From Kocuria tytonis (lineage in GTDB: Bacteria; Actinomycetota; Actinomycetes; Actinomycetales; Micrococcaceae), in the NCBI RefSeq assembly GCF_003226895.2, contig NZ_PNJG02000001.1, positions 558,001-622,000 on the forward strand: a DNA stretch of 64,000 nt, read 5' to 3'. Made by a program: the position numbers and the translations under genes. Positions 23,538 to 33,400 of the stretch are shown here, one piece after another; the stretch's first letter is position 1; the number at the start of each line of letters is the position of its first letter. The notes under the pieces were generated by a model. That model made no database searches and was not told where the DNA came from. It saw nothing but the letters and a program-made list of their open reading frames with translations.

Positions 23538-26248
23538 CCACGGGACCCGGGTGGCGGCTGTTCCGCGATCCCACCGGTGTGCCGCACGTCCAGGCCGACG
23601 ACCTCACCGCGCTGGCCCATGGCCACGGGTACGTCACCGGCCTCGACCGCGCGTGGCACGTGGAGGTGCTGCGGCGGCGTGCCGAGGCGCGCTCGGCGGA
23701 GCTCGTGGGTCCCGAGACGCTCGACGCCGACCACCTGAGCCTCGCGGCGGACGTCGTGGGCACCGCGCGCCGGTGGTGGGACGCGGCGTCGCACGAGGAC
23801 CGGGAGTTCATCGGTGCCTACGCCCGCGGTGTCAGCGCGGCACTCGCCGAGGTGTGGGCCGGGACGCCCGAGGTCCGCGAGCTGGGCCTCACGGGGGATC
23901 CCGTCCGGCCGTGGGACCCGTGGACGCCCGTGGCGGTGCACCTGGACGCCCACCTGCTCACGGGGAGCCTGCCCGAGCAGCTGTGGCGCCGCCGCGTGCG
24001 CCGCCTCCTCGGGGACGTCTGGATTCCCGTGCTGGACGCCGAGTCCCCCGCCGCGGCGGGCTCCAACGCGTGGCTCGTGCCGGGTGCGTTCTCGGTCACC
24101 GGCCGTCCGCTGCTCGCCGCGGACCCGCACCGGGTCGTGGAGGAGTCGGGGCCCTATCAGCCGGTGTGCCTGTCCACGCCGGACACCCGCGTGCGGGGCA
24201 TGGCGGTCGTGGGACTGCCCGGCGTGGCGCACTTCGGCCGCACCGAGACCGCCGCGTGGGCCATCACGGCGGCCATGACCGTCACCGAACGGGTCACCGA
24301 GGTTCCCGTGGAGTGCCGCGCCGGCGCGTGGCACGTCGTGCGCACCGGTGAGCGGCTGCACGTCCGCCGGGCCGTGCTGCGGGCGCGCGACGGCGTCCGG
24401 CGCACCTGCTCCGCGTGGTCCTGCTCCGCGGGGTTCGTGCTGCCCGGAACCCCGGCCGAGGAGGCGGTGCTCGACGCCGCCGCACCAGAATCCACGGCCA
24501 CCGTCACGGTGGTCTCCCCCGCGCCGGCCGACCCGTCCCGCTCCGTGGCCGCGTGCCGCGAGCTGCTGGGCGCGCGGACCGCCGACGACGTGGTGTCCGC
24601 GTACGCCGGCTGGGCCGTGCCGTGCAACGACGTCCTCGCCGCGGACGCCGACGGCGCGTGCCGTCACACGGTGGCCGGTGCCCACCTCGGTGCCCCGGAG
24701 TCCTCGCGAACCCTGGAGGACATCACGGTCCGGGCGAACCAGCGGCCGAGCGACGCCGCGGGTTCCGCCGCCAGGCTGGCGTGCGCGCCCCCGCACCGGG
24801 CGCAGCGCGCCACCCGGCTGCTCGACGCCGCCGTGACCCGGCACGGTGCCGTCCGTCACGAGGACCTCGTGGCCGCCCAGGTGGACACCGCCGCGCCGCA
24901 CTGGCCCGCGCTGCTGCGGGCGGTGCTCGGGGAACCGGGCGACGACTCGGACGACGCGCCGGGCACCCGCCACCCCGGGGTCCGGGAGGTCCGCTCCCGG
25001 CTGCTGTCCTGGGACGGCACCATGGCGGCGGAATCCCGCACCGCGTCCCTGTTCGCGGTGTGGCGCGAGGAGTTCGTGCACGAACTCGTGCGCAGCACCC
25101 CGCTGCGGGTGCTGGCCGGACCCACCGGCATGCCCCCCGTGTGGGATCCGTTCCTGCACGGGCCGGGCCGGGTGGGACTCGCGGTGGAGAACGTCATCCG
25201 CCGGGGGCCCGCACTCGGGATCGACGTGTCCGCATGCGCCCGGGCGGCCCTCGAACGCGTCGCGGCGGAGCACGCCGCGCCCGCCCTGCCGGGTGGCGCC
25301 CCGGTCCCGGATCCCGACGCACCGACCCTGCCGCCGTGGGGCACCCTGCATGCATTCACGCCGTGGCGCAGCGACACCGCGCTGACCCCGGCGGATCCCG
25401 TGCCCGTGGGCGGGGACGCCGACTGCCTGCTCGCGGCGGGAACCGTGCCCGGCGCGGGGCCCGCGTGCGTGCGGGTTCCGGCGGCACGGGTGCTGTGGGA
25501 CCTGGCGGACCCGGCGGCGTCGTGGTGGATCACCCCGGACCCCGTGGCCCGAGGGAGCGTGACGGAACCGCCCGTGCTGCGCTGGGCGCGCGGGGAGCTG
25601 GACCACGCGCTGCCGTGGGTCCCGGCCGGTGCGGTGGGGCCCCTGGGCGAACCCATCGACCTCGGGCGCGTGCCCCGGTCCCTGAACGCGGCCGAGTCCG
25701 CGGGCGAGACCGGGTCCGGATCCGGGAACGGAGGTGGGCACGGGGCCCGTGCGGTGCTGCGGCCCGTGGACCCGGCGCGGGACGCCGCGCTGATCCACGA
25801 GTGGGTCGGCGCACCCCGCGCCCGGTTCTGGGGGATGAACGGTCTCACCCGTGCCCAGGTGCAGGAGGTCTACGCCTACCTGGCCGAGTCCCCCACGCAC
25901 CACGCGTGGCTCGTCGAGCTCGACGGCACTCCCGTGGGCCTCTTCCAGAGCTACGAGCCGCACGCCGATCCCGTGGGCGCCGCGTACCGGGTGGAGCCAG
26001 GGGACCTCGGTGTTCACGTGCTGCTGGCGCCCTCCCGGCACCGGATCCCGGGTCTCACGGGTGCGCTCGGCGGCCTGGTGATCGGGCAGATCGCCCGGTA
26101 CGGCCGCACCCGGCGGATCGTCGCTGAACCGGACGTGTCCAACGACCGGGCGGTGGCACGACTCGCGGCCACGGGATTCGAGCTGGGGCCGCGGATCGAG
26201 CTGCCCGGGAAGACCGGTAAGATCGGGTTCCTGCGACTGGGCGGCTGA
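23534..26248 (+). CDS. Fusion of penicillin-acylase-family Ntn hydrolase (DesG-like) and siderophore GNAT acyltransferase (DesH-like)
   Basis: 904 residues from the GTG at 23534, whose GTGA overlaps the desD stop; a longer open frame begins at 23399 inside desD and is unlikely. Residues 1-735 are a penicillin amidase: a chain-A-like start (LFRDPTGVPHVQADDLTALA) and the autocatalytic nucleophile S177 in AAAGSNAWLVPG. A conserved Asn follows far downstream. Residues about 738-904 are a second AlcB/IucB-type acyltransferase (VLRPVDPARDAALIHEWVG, then RIVAEPDVSNDRAVARLAATG). No signal peptide is seen, unlike periplasmic PvdQ, so it should act in the cytosol. Streptomyces desferrioxamine loci carry separate penicillin-amidase-like and acyltransferase genes (desG, desH, from memory). 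Possible roles are deacylation and re-acylation of the siderophore or supply of an acyl group. Confidence 0.85.
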   Translation: MTTGPGWRLFRDPTGVPHVQADDLTALAHGHGYVTGLDRAWHVEVLRRRAEARSAELVGPETLDADHLSLAADVVGTARRWWDAASHEDREFIGAYARGVSAALAEVWAGTPEVRELGLTGDPVRPWDPWTPVAVHLDAHLLTGSLPEQLWRRRVRRLLGDVWIPVLDAESPAAAGSNAWLVPGAFSVTGRPLLAADPHRVVEESGPYQPVCLSTPDTRVRGMAVVGLPGVAHFGRTETAAWAITAAMTVTERVTEVPVECRAGAWHVVRTGERLHVRRAVLRARDGVRRTCSAWSCSAGFVLPGTPAEEAVLDAAAPESTATVTVVSPAPADPSRSVAACRELLGARTADDVVSAYAGWAVPCNDVLAADADGACRHTVAGAHLGAPESSRTLEDITVRANQRPSDAAGSAARLACAPPHRAQRATRLLDAAVTRHGAVRHEDLVAAQVDTAAPHWPALLRAVLGEPGDDSDDAPGTRHPGVREVRSRLLSWDGTMAAESRTASLFAVWREEFVHELVRSTPLRVLAGPTGMPPVWDPFLHGPGRVGLAVENVIRRGPALGIDVSACARAALERVAAEHAAPALPGGAPVPDPDAPTLPPWGTLHAFTPWRSDTALTPADPVPVGGDADCLLAAGTVPGAGPACVRVPAARVLWDLADPAASWWITPDPVARGSVTEPPVLRWARGELDHALPWVPAGAVGPLGEPIDLGRVPRSLNAAESAGETGSGSGNGGGHGARAVLRPVDPARDAALIHEWVGAPRARFWGMNGLTRAQVQEVYAYLAESPTHHAWLVELDGTPVGLFQSYEPHADPVGAAYRVEPGDLGVHVLLAPSRHRIPGLTGALGGLVIGQIARYGRTRRIVAEPDVSNDRAVARLAATGFELGPRIELPGKTGKIGFLRLGG

Positions 26249-26550
26249 GCCGTCTCCGGGCATTCCCCGTGAAGGGCGCTGCAGGCAGGCGCCCCGGGGC
26301 CCGGCGCGTCCCGCGCGCACCGTGCGCGGTCGACTCCCCGTGCGACCGACGCCGGATCCGTGCGGCAGCCCACGCACGTGCGTCCCGGTGAGCACGGGCC
26401 GGCACACCGGACCGGCACGACGCGGCACGGTGGGCGCCTGTCGAAACGGCCGACGCCCCCGGTCGCCGACGTGATGTCGGGGACCGGGGGCGTCCGTCGT
26501 GCTCGAACGAGCCCACCGGGGGCTCAGCTGCGCGTGAGCCGGCCGGGGGC
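26249..26550. other. Intergenic spacer between convergent siderophore operon and ettA
   Basis: 302 bp without a gene. The left 200 bp show nothing I recognise; the right part contains the strong hairpin at 26452-26494. Confidence 0.6.
26452..26494. terminator. Strong bidirectional terminator, siderophore operon / ettA
   Basis: A 13-bp perfect stem, gacgcccccggtc (26452-26464) with gaccgggggcgtc (26482-26494). A small inner stem ccgac/gtcgg lies in the loop. Its placement between convergent stops supports termination of both units. Confidence 0.8.
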
Positions 26551-28233
26551 TCAGTCGCGGGTGAGGCGACGGTGCGTGAGGCGCTTGGGGCGGGCGGCGT
26601 CGGCGCCGAGGCGCTCCACCTTGTTCTCCTCGTACGCGTCGAAGTTGCCCTCGAACCAGTACCAGGTGTCCGGGTTCTCCTCTGTGCCCTCCCACGCGAG
26701 GATGTGGGTGGCCACGCGGTCCAGGAACCAGCGGTCGTGGGAGACGACCACGGCGCAGCCCGGGAACTCGAGCAGCGCGTTCTCCAGGGACCCGAGGGTC
26801 TCCACGTCGAGGTCGTTGGTGGGCTCGTCCAGCAGCAGCAGGTTTCCGCCCTGCTTCAGCGTCAGCGCGAGGTTCAAGCGGTTGCGCTCACCGCCGGAGA
26901 GCACACCGGCCTTCTTCTGCTGGTCCGGTCCTTTGAAGCCGAACGCGGAGACGTACGCGCGGGACGGCATCTCCACCTTGCCCACGTTGATGTAGTCCAG
27001 CCCGTCCGAGACGACCTCCCACAGGGTCTTCTCGGGGTCCAGGTTCGCGCGGTTCTGGTCCACGTAGGAGATCTGCACCGAGTCGCCGATCTTCAGCTCG
27101 CCGCCGTCCAGCTCCTCGAGACCCACGATGGTCTTGAACAGGGTGGACTTGCCCACGCCGTTGGGACCGATCACGCCCACGATGCCGTTGCGCGGCAGGG
27201 AGAACGAGAGCCCGTCGATGAGCGAACGGTCCCCGAAGCCCTTCTGCAGGTTGCTGGCCTCGATGACCTGGTTGCCCAGCCGCGGTCCCGGCGGGATCTG
27301 GATCTCCTCGAAGTCCAGCTTCCGGGTCTTCTCCGCCTCCGCGGCCATCTCCTCGTAGCGCGCCAGACGGGACTTGGACTTGGTCTGGCGGCCCTTGGCG
27401 TTGGAGCGGACCCACTCGAGCTCGTCCTTGAGGCGCTTGGCCTGCTTGGCGTCCTTCTTGCCCTGGACCTCCATGCGCTTGGCCTTGGTGTCCAGGTAGG
27501 TGGAGTAGTTGCCCTCGTAGGGATAGAGGCGCCCGCGGTCCACCTCGCAGATCCACTCGGCCACGTGGTCCAGGAAGTACCGGTCGTGGGTCACGGCCAG
27601 CACGGCACCGGGGTAGCTCGCGAGGTGCTGCTCGAGCCACAGCACGGACTCGGCGTCCAGGTGGTTGGTGGGCTCGTCCAGCAGCAGCAGGTCCGGCTTC
27701 TCCAGCAGCAGCTTGCACAGGGCCACGCGGCGGCGCTCACCACCGGAGAGCACCTTCACGTCCGCGTCCGGCGGCGGGCAGCGCAGGGCGTCCATGGCCT
27801 GTTCGAGCTGGGAGTCGAGGTCCCACGCGTTCGCGGCGTCGATCTCCTCCTGCAGCTTGCCCATCTCCTCCATGAGCGCGTCGAAGTCCGCGTCCGGCTC
27901 GGCCATCTCCGCGGAGATCTCGTTGAAGCGGTCGAGCTTGGCCTTGATCTCGCCCACGCCCTCCTCCACGTTGCCGAGGACCGTCTTGTCCTCGTTCAGC
28001 GGGGGCTCCTGCAAAAGGATGCCCACGGAGTAGCCGGGGCTCAGGCGCGCCTCGCCGTTGGAGGGCTGGTCCAGCCCCGCCATGATCTTCAGAATCGTCG
28101 ACTTGCCTGCGCCGTTCGGCCCCACCACGCCGATCTTGGCACCGGGGAAGAACGACATGGTGACGTCGTCCAGGATGACCTTGTCGCCCACTTTCTTGCG
28201 GGCCTTGTTCATGGTGTAGATAAATTCCGCCAT
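26551..28233 (-). CDS. ettA: Energy-dependent translational throttle protein EttA (ABC-F ATPase)
   Basis: 560 residues from the ATG at 28233 (MAEFIYTMNKARKKVGDK), with GGAGGG just upstream. There are two ABC cassettes: Walker A GPNGAGKST and GPNGVGKST, signatures LSGGERRRVAL and LSGGERNRLNL, and Walker B LLLLDEPTNHLD and LLLLDEPTNDLD. A P-site tRNA interaction linker with a charged KRMEVQGKKDAKQAKRLKDE helix lies between them. An arm insertion typical of EttA sits in cassette 1. It binds the ribosomal E site and gates the first elongation steps according to the ATP/ADP ratio. No membrane domain is present. Confidence 0.95.
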   Translation of the reverse strand: MAEFIYTMNKARKKVGDKVILDDVTMSFFPGAKIGVVGPNGAGKSTILKIMAGLDQPSNGEARLSPGYSVGILLQEPPLNEDKTVLGNVEEGVGEIKAKLDRFNEISAEMAEPDADFDALMEEMGKLQEEIDAANAWDLDSQLEQAMDALRCPPPDADVKVLSGGERRRVALCKLLLEKPDLLLLDEPTNHLDAESVLWLEQHLASYPGAVLAVTHDRYFLDHVAEWICEVDRGRLYPYEGNYSTYLDTKAKRMEVQGKKDAKQAKRLKDELEWVRSNAKGRQTKSKSRLARYEEMAAEAEKTRKLDFEEIQIPPGPRLGNQVIEASNLQKGFGDRSLIDGLSFSLPRNGIVGVIGPNGVGKSTLFKTIVGLEELDGGELKIGDSVQISYVDQNRANLDPEKTLWEVVSDGLDYINVGKVEMPSRAYVSAFGFKGPDQQKKAGVLSGGERNRLNLALTLKQGGNLLLLDEPTNDLDVETLGSLENALLEFPGCAVVVSHDRWFLDRVATHILAWEGTEENPDTWYWFEGNFDAYEENKVERLGADAARPKRLTHRRLTRD

Positions 28234-28458
28234 GCCCTCCAGGCTACCGCGCCACTGCCGGCCTTCGAGCCACGGTCCGGGCAGGATCGCCCCACGTGTG
28301 GCCGGTGCCACGGCGGCGCGGGGCCCCCGTCCGCGCGTGGGACGCCGCCCGCCGGGGTGGACTCGGCGGCACGGCTGCGGCGCCGGCCGGGACCCACGAC
28401 TGCCGGGTCCCGGTCGGCGCGGGCTCGCAGGTTCGCCGTCACGGTGGCGTGGCCCTGT

Positions 28459-29148
28459 TCACGAGGCGGACGCCGCGGGCTCCCTCTCCTGGACGGACCG
28501 GTCCGGATCCGCCGACTCGTCCGCCTCGTCACCGGCGTCGGCGTCGGTGTCGGCCAGACCGTCGAACGTGTGGTCGTCCTTCGCCACGGCGATCACGGCC
28601 CCGGAGGTCACGTCCACGAAACCGTCCTCCGACAGCCCCAGGGACTGCGCGTCCCGGTACCGGTGCTCGCTCCCGTCCCGCTCGCCCTGGGTCCCGCCGA
28701 CGACGTCGCCCGCGGCGTCCCCGTCCCCCGCACCGGCCTCGGTGGCCCCGCGACCCTGGGCACCGTCCGCACCCTCGGCGCGCTGGCCCCGCCCGCCGGA
28801 GCGCGAGAAGTTCGCGGTGCCGAAGCTGAGGTCGTGACCCACGGCCGCCGCGTCCACCTGCACGACCGTGCGGGGGCCGGTCTCCGACTGCCACTCGTTG
28901 ATGCCCAGCTTGCCCGTGACCACCACGGGCTGCCCGCAGCGCACGCTGGCCATCACGTGCATGGCCAGGGACCGGAAGCAGCGGACGGTGTACCAGTTGG
29001 TGGACGTGTCGTGCCACGAGTTCGTGGCGGCGTCGAAGCGGCGGGTCGTGGTGGCCAGGCGGAACCGGGCCACCGTGGTGCCGTCCTCGAAGAGTCGTGA
29101 TTCCGGGTCCTTGCCCACGAATCCGCGCAGGGTGATGAGTTCGCTCAC
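28459..29148 (-). CDS. Single-stranded DNA-binding protein paralogue with long divergent tail
   Basis: 229 residues from the GTG at 29148, with AAGGAG upstream. Residues 1-110 are an SSB OB-fold (ITLRGFVGKDPESRLFEDGT, then TNWYTVRCFRSLAMHV and VVVTGKLGINEW). The C-terminal 115 residues are Gly/Ala/Asp-rich and end in REPAASAS, not in the acidic DDDIPF-type tip that recruits partner proteins. The canonical ssb normally lies beside rpsF/rplI, which are not here. This is therefore probably the accessory SSB (SsbB-type) of actinobacteria, which has been linked to competence or chromosome segregation in relatives. dprA and yifB in the same window are also DNA-uptake-related. Confidence 0.88.
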   Translation of the reverse strand: MSELITLRGFVGKDPESRLFEDGTTVARFRLATTTRRFDAATNSWHDTSTNWYTVRCFRSLAMHVMASVRCGQPVVVTGKLGINEWQSETGPRTVVQVDAAAVGHDLSFGTANFSRSGGRGQRAEGADGAQGRGATEAGAGDGDAAGDVVGGTQGERDGSEHRYRDAQSLGLSEDGFVDVTSGAVIAVAKDDHTFDGLADTDADAGDEADESADPDRSVQEREPAASAS

Positions 29149-29418
29149 GGGGTGCTCCTTGTCTCGGGTGTGGCGTGCCGTCCCGGTCCTCCGCCGTCCG
29201 CGTCCCGCAGGACGCCTCGCCGAGCGGTGGCCGGCCCCCGGTGCGGGGGTGCGTCCACTCTGTCGGGTACCCCGTCCGTGGTGGGCACCGGGACGGCATC
29301 TGGGGAGCGGCAGGCCCCGAGCGCCGTCGGCGGCCCGGGTGTGCAGTGCGGACGGCACGGCGGATGCGCGGGAGAGCGACGGGCCGTTGCTAAACTGAGT
29401 CGTCGCTCTGCGCGGCCC

Positions 29419-29494
29419 GCCCCAGTAGCTCAGTGGATAGAGCAGGAGCCTTCTAATCTCTTGGTCGGGGGTTCGACTCCCTCCTGGGGCACCA
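29419..29494 (+). tRNA. tRNA-Arg (UCU anticodon)
   Basis: The acceptor arm gccccag pairs with ctggggc, and CCA is encoded (29492-29494). The anticodon loop CTTCTAA gives anticodon TCT. The base pair closing the anticodon loop is C-T and so is unpaired; the other stem pairs fit (one G-T). The T arm is ggggg-ttcgact-ccctc with one mismatch. TAAACT at 29391-29396 may be its -10 box. Confidence 0.92.
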
Positions 29495-29704
29495 CCACGT
29501 GTCCGGCGAGCCGGCCTGGAGAACGGCCTCGCCCGTGCGGGACCGTTCCCCCACGGCTCCCGCGCCGTGCCCATGGCGGGACGGCGCCGGGGCGGGCGCC
29601 ACGACGAGTGACGAGGGATCTGCACCGCATCTGCAGGGGTGGTGCGCCGGGCCGCGACGGGTGCGAAGATGACCTCACACCGTCAGCGACGAGAGGCACC
29701 CACC

Positions 29705-30301
29705 ATGACCACGTCCCAGCACGTCCACACCTCCACCACCCCCGAGAGCTTCCTGACCCCGCCCATGCGGGCGCTCGAGAACGCGGGTGCCCTGGACCCC
29801 GTGGTCACCGCGGCCAACGCGCTCTCCTCCGCGATCACCGGCAACGAGAGCATCCGCGATCTGCTGCGCGGCAAGCGGCTGGGGCACGCCCTGCACCCCC
29901 TGATCATCGAGGTCCCCATGGGCACCTGGATGAGCGCCCTCGTGCTGGACACCCTGGGCGGCAGCGACGGCCGCCGGGCCGCACGCCTGCTCACGGGCGT
30001 CGGCGTGCTCTCGGCCGTGCCCTCCGCCCTCACCGGCTGGGCCGAGTACTCGGGGCTGCAGCAGCGCGACAAGCGCGTGACCGTGGTGCACGCGGGAGCG
30101 AACGGTGCGGCCGCCGCGCTGCAGGCCGGTTCGTGGCTCGCCCGCCGAGCGGGTCGCCACGGCCTGGGCCGAGTGCTGGCACTGGGCGGCATGTCCGCAG
30201 CCGGTCTCGGCGGGTACCTCGGCGGTCACCTGTCGGTGTCCCGTCAGGTGGGCTCGCACGACGCCGCCTACGACGACGGCACCAACGGGCGGGAGCACTG
30301 A
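29705..30301 (+). CDS. DUF2231 membrane protein
   Basis: 198 residues from the ATG at 29705 (MTTSQHVHTSTTPESF). The middle and C-terminal region has four hydrophobic segments and the DUF2231 hallmark GHALHPLIIEVPMGTWMSAL, with conserved His residues. A second His follows in VTVVHAGANGAAAAL. The N-terminal 60 residues, ending IRDLLRGKRLGH, are typical of actinobacterial versions, which often sit beside or are fused to Rieske proteins. The function is unknown, but a haem or redox role is suspected because of the conserved histidines. An upstream ATG at 29669 is possible but has no better site. Confidence 0.85.
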   Translation: MTTSQHVHTSTTPESFLTPPMRALENAGALDPVVTAANALSSAITGNESIRDLLRGKRLGHALHPLIIEVPMGTWMSALVLDTLGGSDGRRAARLLTGVGVLSAVPSALTGWAEYSGLQQRDKRVTVVHAGANGAAAALQAGSWLARRAGRHGLGRVLALGGMSAAGLGGYLGGHLSVSRQVGSHDAAYDDGTNGREH

Positions 30302-30380
30302 GCCCGCAGGGGCCTTCCGCGGCCGGCGGTGCACCACCGGACCGCCCGCGCACGGTGGCCGAGCGGCGAACGAAGGCCGC

Positions 30381-30417
30381 GCGGACGGGAGGCGACGGCG
30401 TCGTCGCACCCGTCCGC
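30381..30417. terminator. Bidirectional hairpin between the DUF2231 gene and glnE
   Basis: gcggacggg (30381-30389) pairs with cccgtccgc (30409-30417), and the loop contains a second gcgacg/cgtcgc pairing. It lies between convergent stops. Confidence 0.6.
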
Positions 30418-30431
30418 CCCGCGGGGGCGGC

Positions 30432-33400
30432 TCAGCGGCCGTAGAACAGCCGCTCGAAGACCGAGCGCGACTGCCGCGTGATCCGCAGGTAGTCCTCCTC
30501 GAGCTGGGTCGCGGAACCGGGTTCGTACCCGGTCCACCGTGCGACGGCCTCGAGATCCGCCCGCCGGGACGGCACGGAGTCGGAGGCGCGCCCGGAGCGC
30601 AGCACGTTGCCGTTGCGGATGTCGGTGGCGAGCTTCCACGCGTGCTCCAGGACGGAGGCGTCCTCGGGCCCCACGAGCTCCGCGGCGACCGCCGCGTGCA
30701 GCGTGGGCAGCGTGGACGTGGTGCGCAGCTCGGGGATCTCGTGGCCGTGCTGCAGCTGCAGCAGCTGCACGAGCCACTCCACGTCCGAGAGACCACCTCG
30801 GCCCAGCTTCACCTGTCGCAGCGGGTCCGCACCGCGCGGCATCCGCTCGCTCTCCACGCGGGCCTTCATCCGGCGGATGTCCACGAGCTGGCGATCCGTG
30901 AACTCCGCCGGGTACCGGTGCCGGTCCGCCACGCGGAAGAAGGCCTGAGCGACGTCCTCGGAACCCGCCATGAACCGGGCGCGCGTAAGCGCCTGGAACT
31001 CCCACGTCTCACCCCAGCGCTCGTAGTACTCGGCGTAGGAGGCCACCGAACGCACCTTGGCGCCCGAGCGCCCCTCGGGTCGCAGGTCGTTGTCGATCTC
31101 GAGCACGCGCTCGGCCTGGATGGGCGGCGTGCACGGCTGCTTGAGCAGCTTGACCATGCGGTTCAGCACGGCCTCGGCGGCCGCCTGGGCGTCCCCGGCG
31201 GCCGCGCCCTCGGCGGGCTCGTAGGCGTACATCACGTCCGCGTCCGAGCCGAAGCCGATCTCCCGGCCGCCCTGGCGTCCCATCGCGATGACCAGGACCT
31301 GTGCAGGCAGCGCACCGTCGTGCTCGGACTCGTACTCCTTCTGCGCGAGGTGCAGCGCCGCCATCACGGTCGCCTGGTCCACGTCCGAGAGCCCCGACAC
31401 CGTGGTCTCCACGTCGGCCAGGCCGCTCGTGTCGGCGAGCGCGATCCGCAGCTGCTCGCGCCGTCGGATCTGGCGGATGGCCCGGATGGCGTCGTCGGGG
31501 TCCCGGTGGCGGGTGAGCTGCGAGCGCATCTCGACGCCGAGATCCTCCAGGCCGCGCGTGGCCAGCATGGAGTCGTCCCCGAGCCAGGCCGTGGCCTCCG
31601 GGGACACCTCCAGCAGGTCGGAGACGTAGCGGGAGCTCGAGAGGACGTGGCACAGCCGCTCGGCCGCCGCGTTCGAGTCCCGCAGCAGCCGGAGGAACCA
31701 GGGTGAGCTGCCCAGGGACTCGCACACCCGGCGCAGGTTGAGTAGACCGGCGTCCGGGTCCACGCCCTCGGCCAGCCACCCGAGCAGCACGGGCAGCAGC
31801 GTGCGCAGGATCTCGGCGCGCCGGCTCACGCCGCGGGAGAGCGCCTCGATGTGCCGCATGGCGGCCCGGGTGTCCTGGTAGCCGAGAGCGGCCAGCCGGT
31901 CCCGCGCGGAGTCCGTGGTCAGGGTGGTGTCCGCCGGGGCGTTGGCCAGCGCGGCGAGCATGGGGCGGTAGAAGATCCGCTCGTGCATGGAGCGCACGGT
32001 CCGCCGGACCGCGGTCCACTCCTCCGCGAGCTTCTTCGCGGTGGGGTGGGTGCCCTCCGTGGCGCCGTCGATGGATCGTGCGACCACGGACAGTTCACGC
32101 TCGTCCCGCGGCATGAGGTGCGTGCGGCGCAGCCGGAACAGCTGGATGCGGTGTTCCAGCAGGCGCAGCCACCGGTAGTTGCGGCCGAACTCCTCGGCGT
32201 CCTTGCGCCCGATGTACCCGGCGGAGGACAGCGCCGTGAGCGAGTCGGTGGTGGCGCGGGTGCGCACGGTCTCGTCACCGCGCCCGTGCACGAGCTGCAG
32301 CAGCTGCACCGTGAACTCCACGTCCCGCAGCCCACCGGGACCCAGCTTGATCTGGCGATCCCGGTCCGCCTCGGGGATGTTCTCGGTCACCCTGCGGCGC
32401 ATGGCCTGCACGGACTCCACGAAACCCTCGCGCTCGGCGGAGGACCAGACGAACGGGGCGATCGCCGCCTCGTAGCGTTCTCCCAGCTCCCCGTCCCCGG
32501 CCACGCAGCGCGCCTTGAGCAGCGCCTGGAACTCCCACGACTTCGCCCAGCGCTGGTAGTAGCGCACGTGGGAGTCCAGTGTGCGCACCAGCGGGCCGTC
32601 CTTGCCCTCGGGGCGCAGGTTCGCGTCCACCTCCCACAGCGCGGGCTCCGGACCGGTGGCCATCATGGTCTGCGCGAGCACGTGCGCGAGCTCCGTGGCG
32701 ATCTCGGTCGCGGTGTTCTCGTCCGGTGTCTCCCCGGATTCCGCGGCGCGGGTCTCCATCACGTAGACCACGTCCACGTCCGAGATGTAGTTCAGCTCGC
32801 GCGCCCCGCACTTGCCCATGCCGATCACGGCCAGCCGCACCTGGTCCACCACCTCCGGGGCCCAGCGCTCGTGAGCCTGGGCGCGCGCCACGGCCAGGCC
32901 GGCCTCCAGCGCGGCACCCGCGAGATCCGCGAGCTGCCGGCCCACGGCGGGCACGTACTCCACAGGGTCCACCGCCCCCACGTCACGGATGGCCACCCGG
33001 GCGAGCCCGCGGCGGTAGGCCACCCGCAGCGCCTTCTGCGCCTCCGGTCCCGTCACGGCGGCCACGGGGGTCTCAGCGTCCGCGTCCGCGCCCACGGACT
33101 CCAGCAGCGCACGACGCAGCGCGGCCGGCTGCTCCGCACCGGGCCGGTCCTCGGGGCGGATGTCCAGCAGGTCCAGGTTCTCGGGGGCGCGCAGCAGGAA
33201 CTCGCCCAGGGCCTCCGAGGCACCCAGCAGCCGGAACATCGTCTCGGCGTCCGCCGGGTCCCCGTTCACCCGGCGGACGAGCTCCGGGTGCTGCTCGACG
33301 AGCCGCACGATGAGCTGCAGCGCCACGTCCGGCGACGCCGCGTGGCCGAGTCCCTCGAGCACGGCGGGCAGCTGAACGGAGTCCAGTTCCGGGAAGCCCA

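Noticed and set aside
23471-26695. 1074-codon minus-strand open frame opposite the penicillin-acylase fusion
   Set aside because: The composition (Arg/Gly/His-rich, no domain) and the antisense position to a well-supported gene mark it as a shadow frame.
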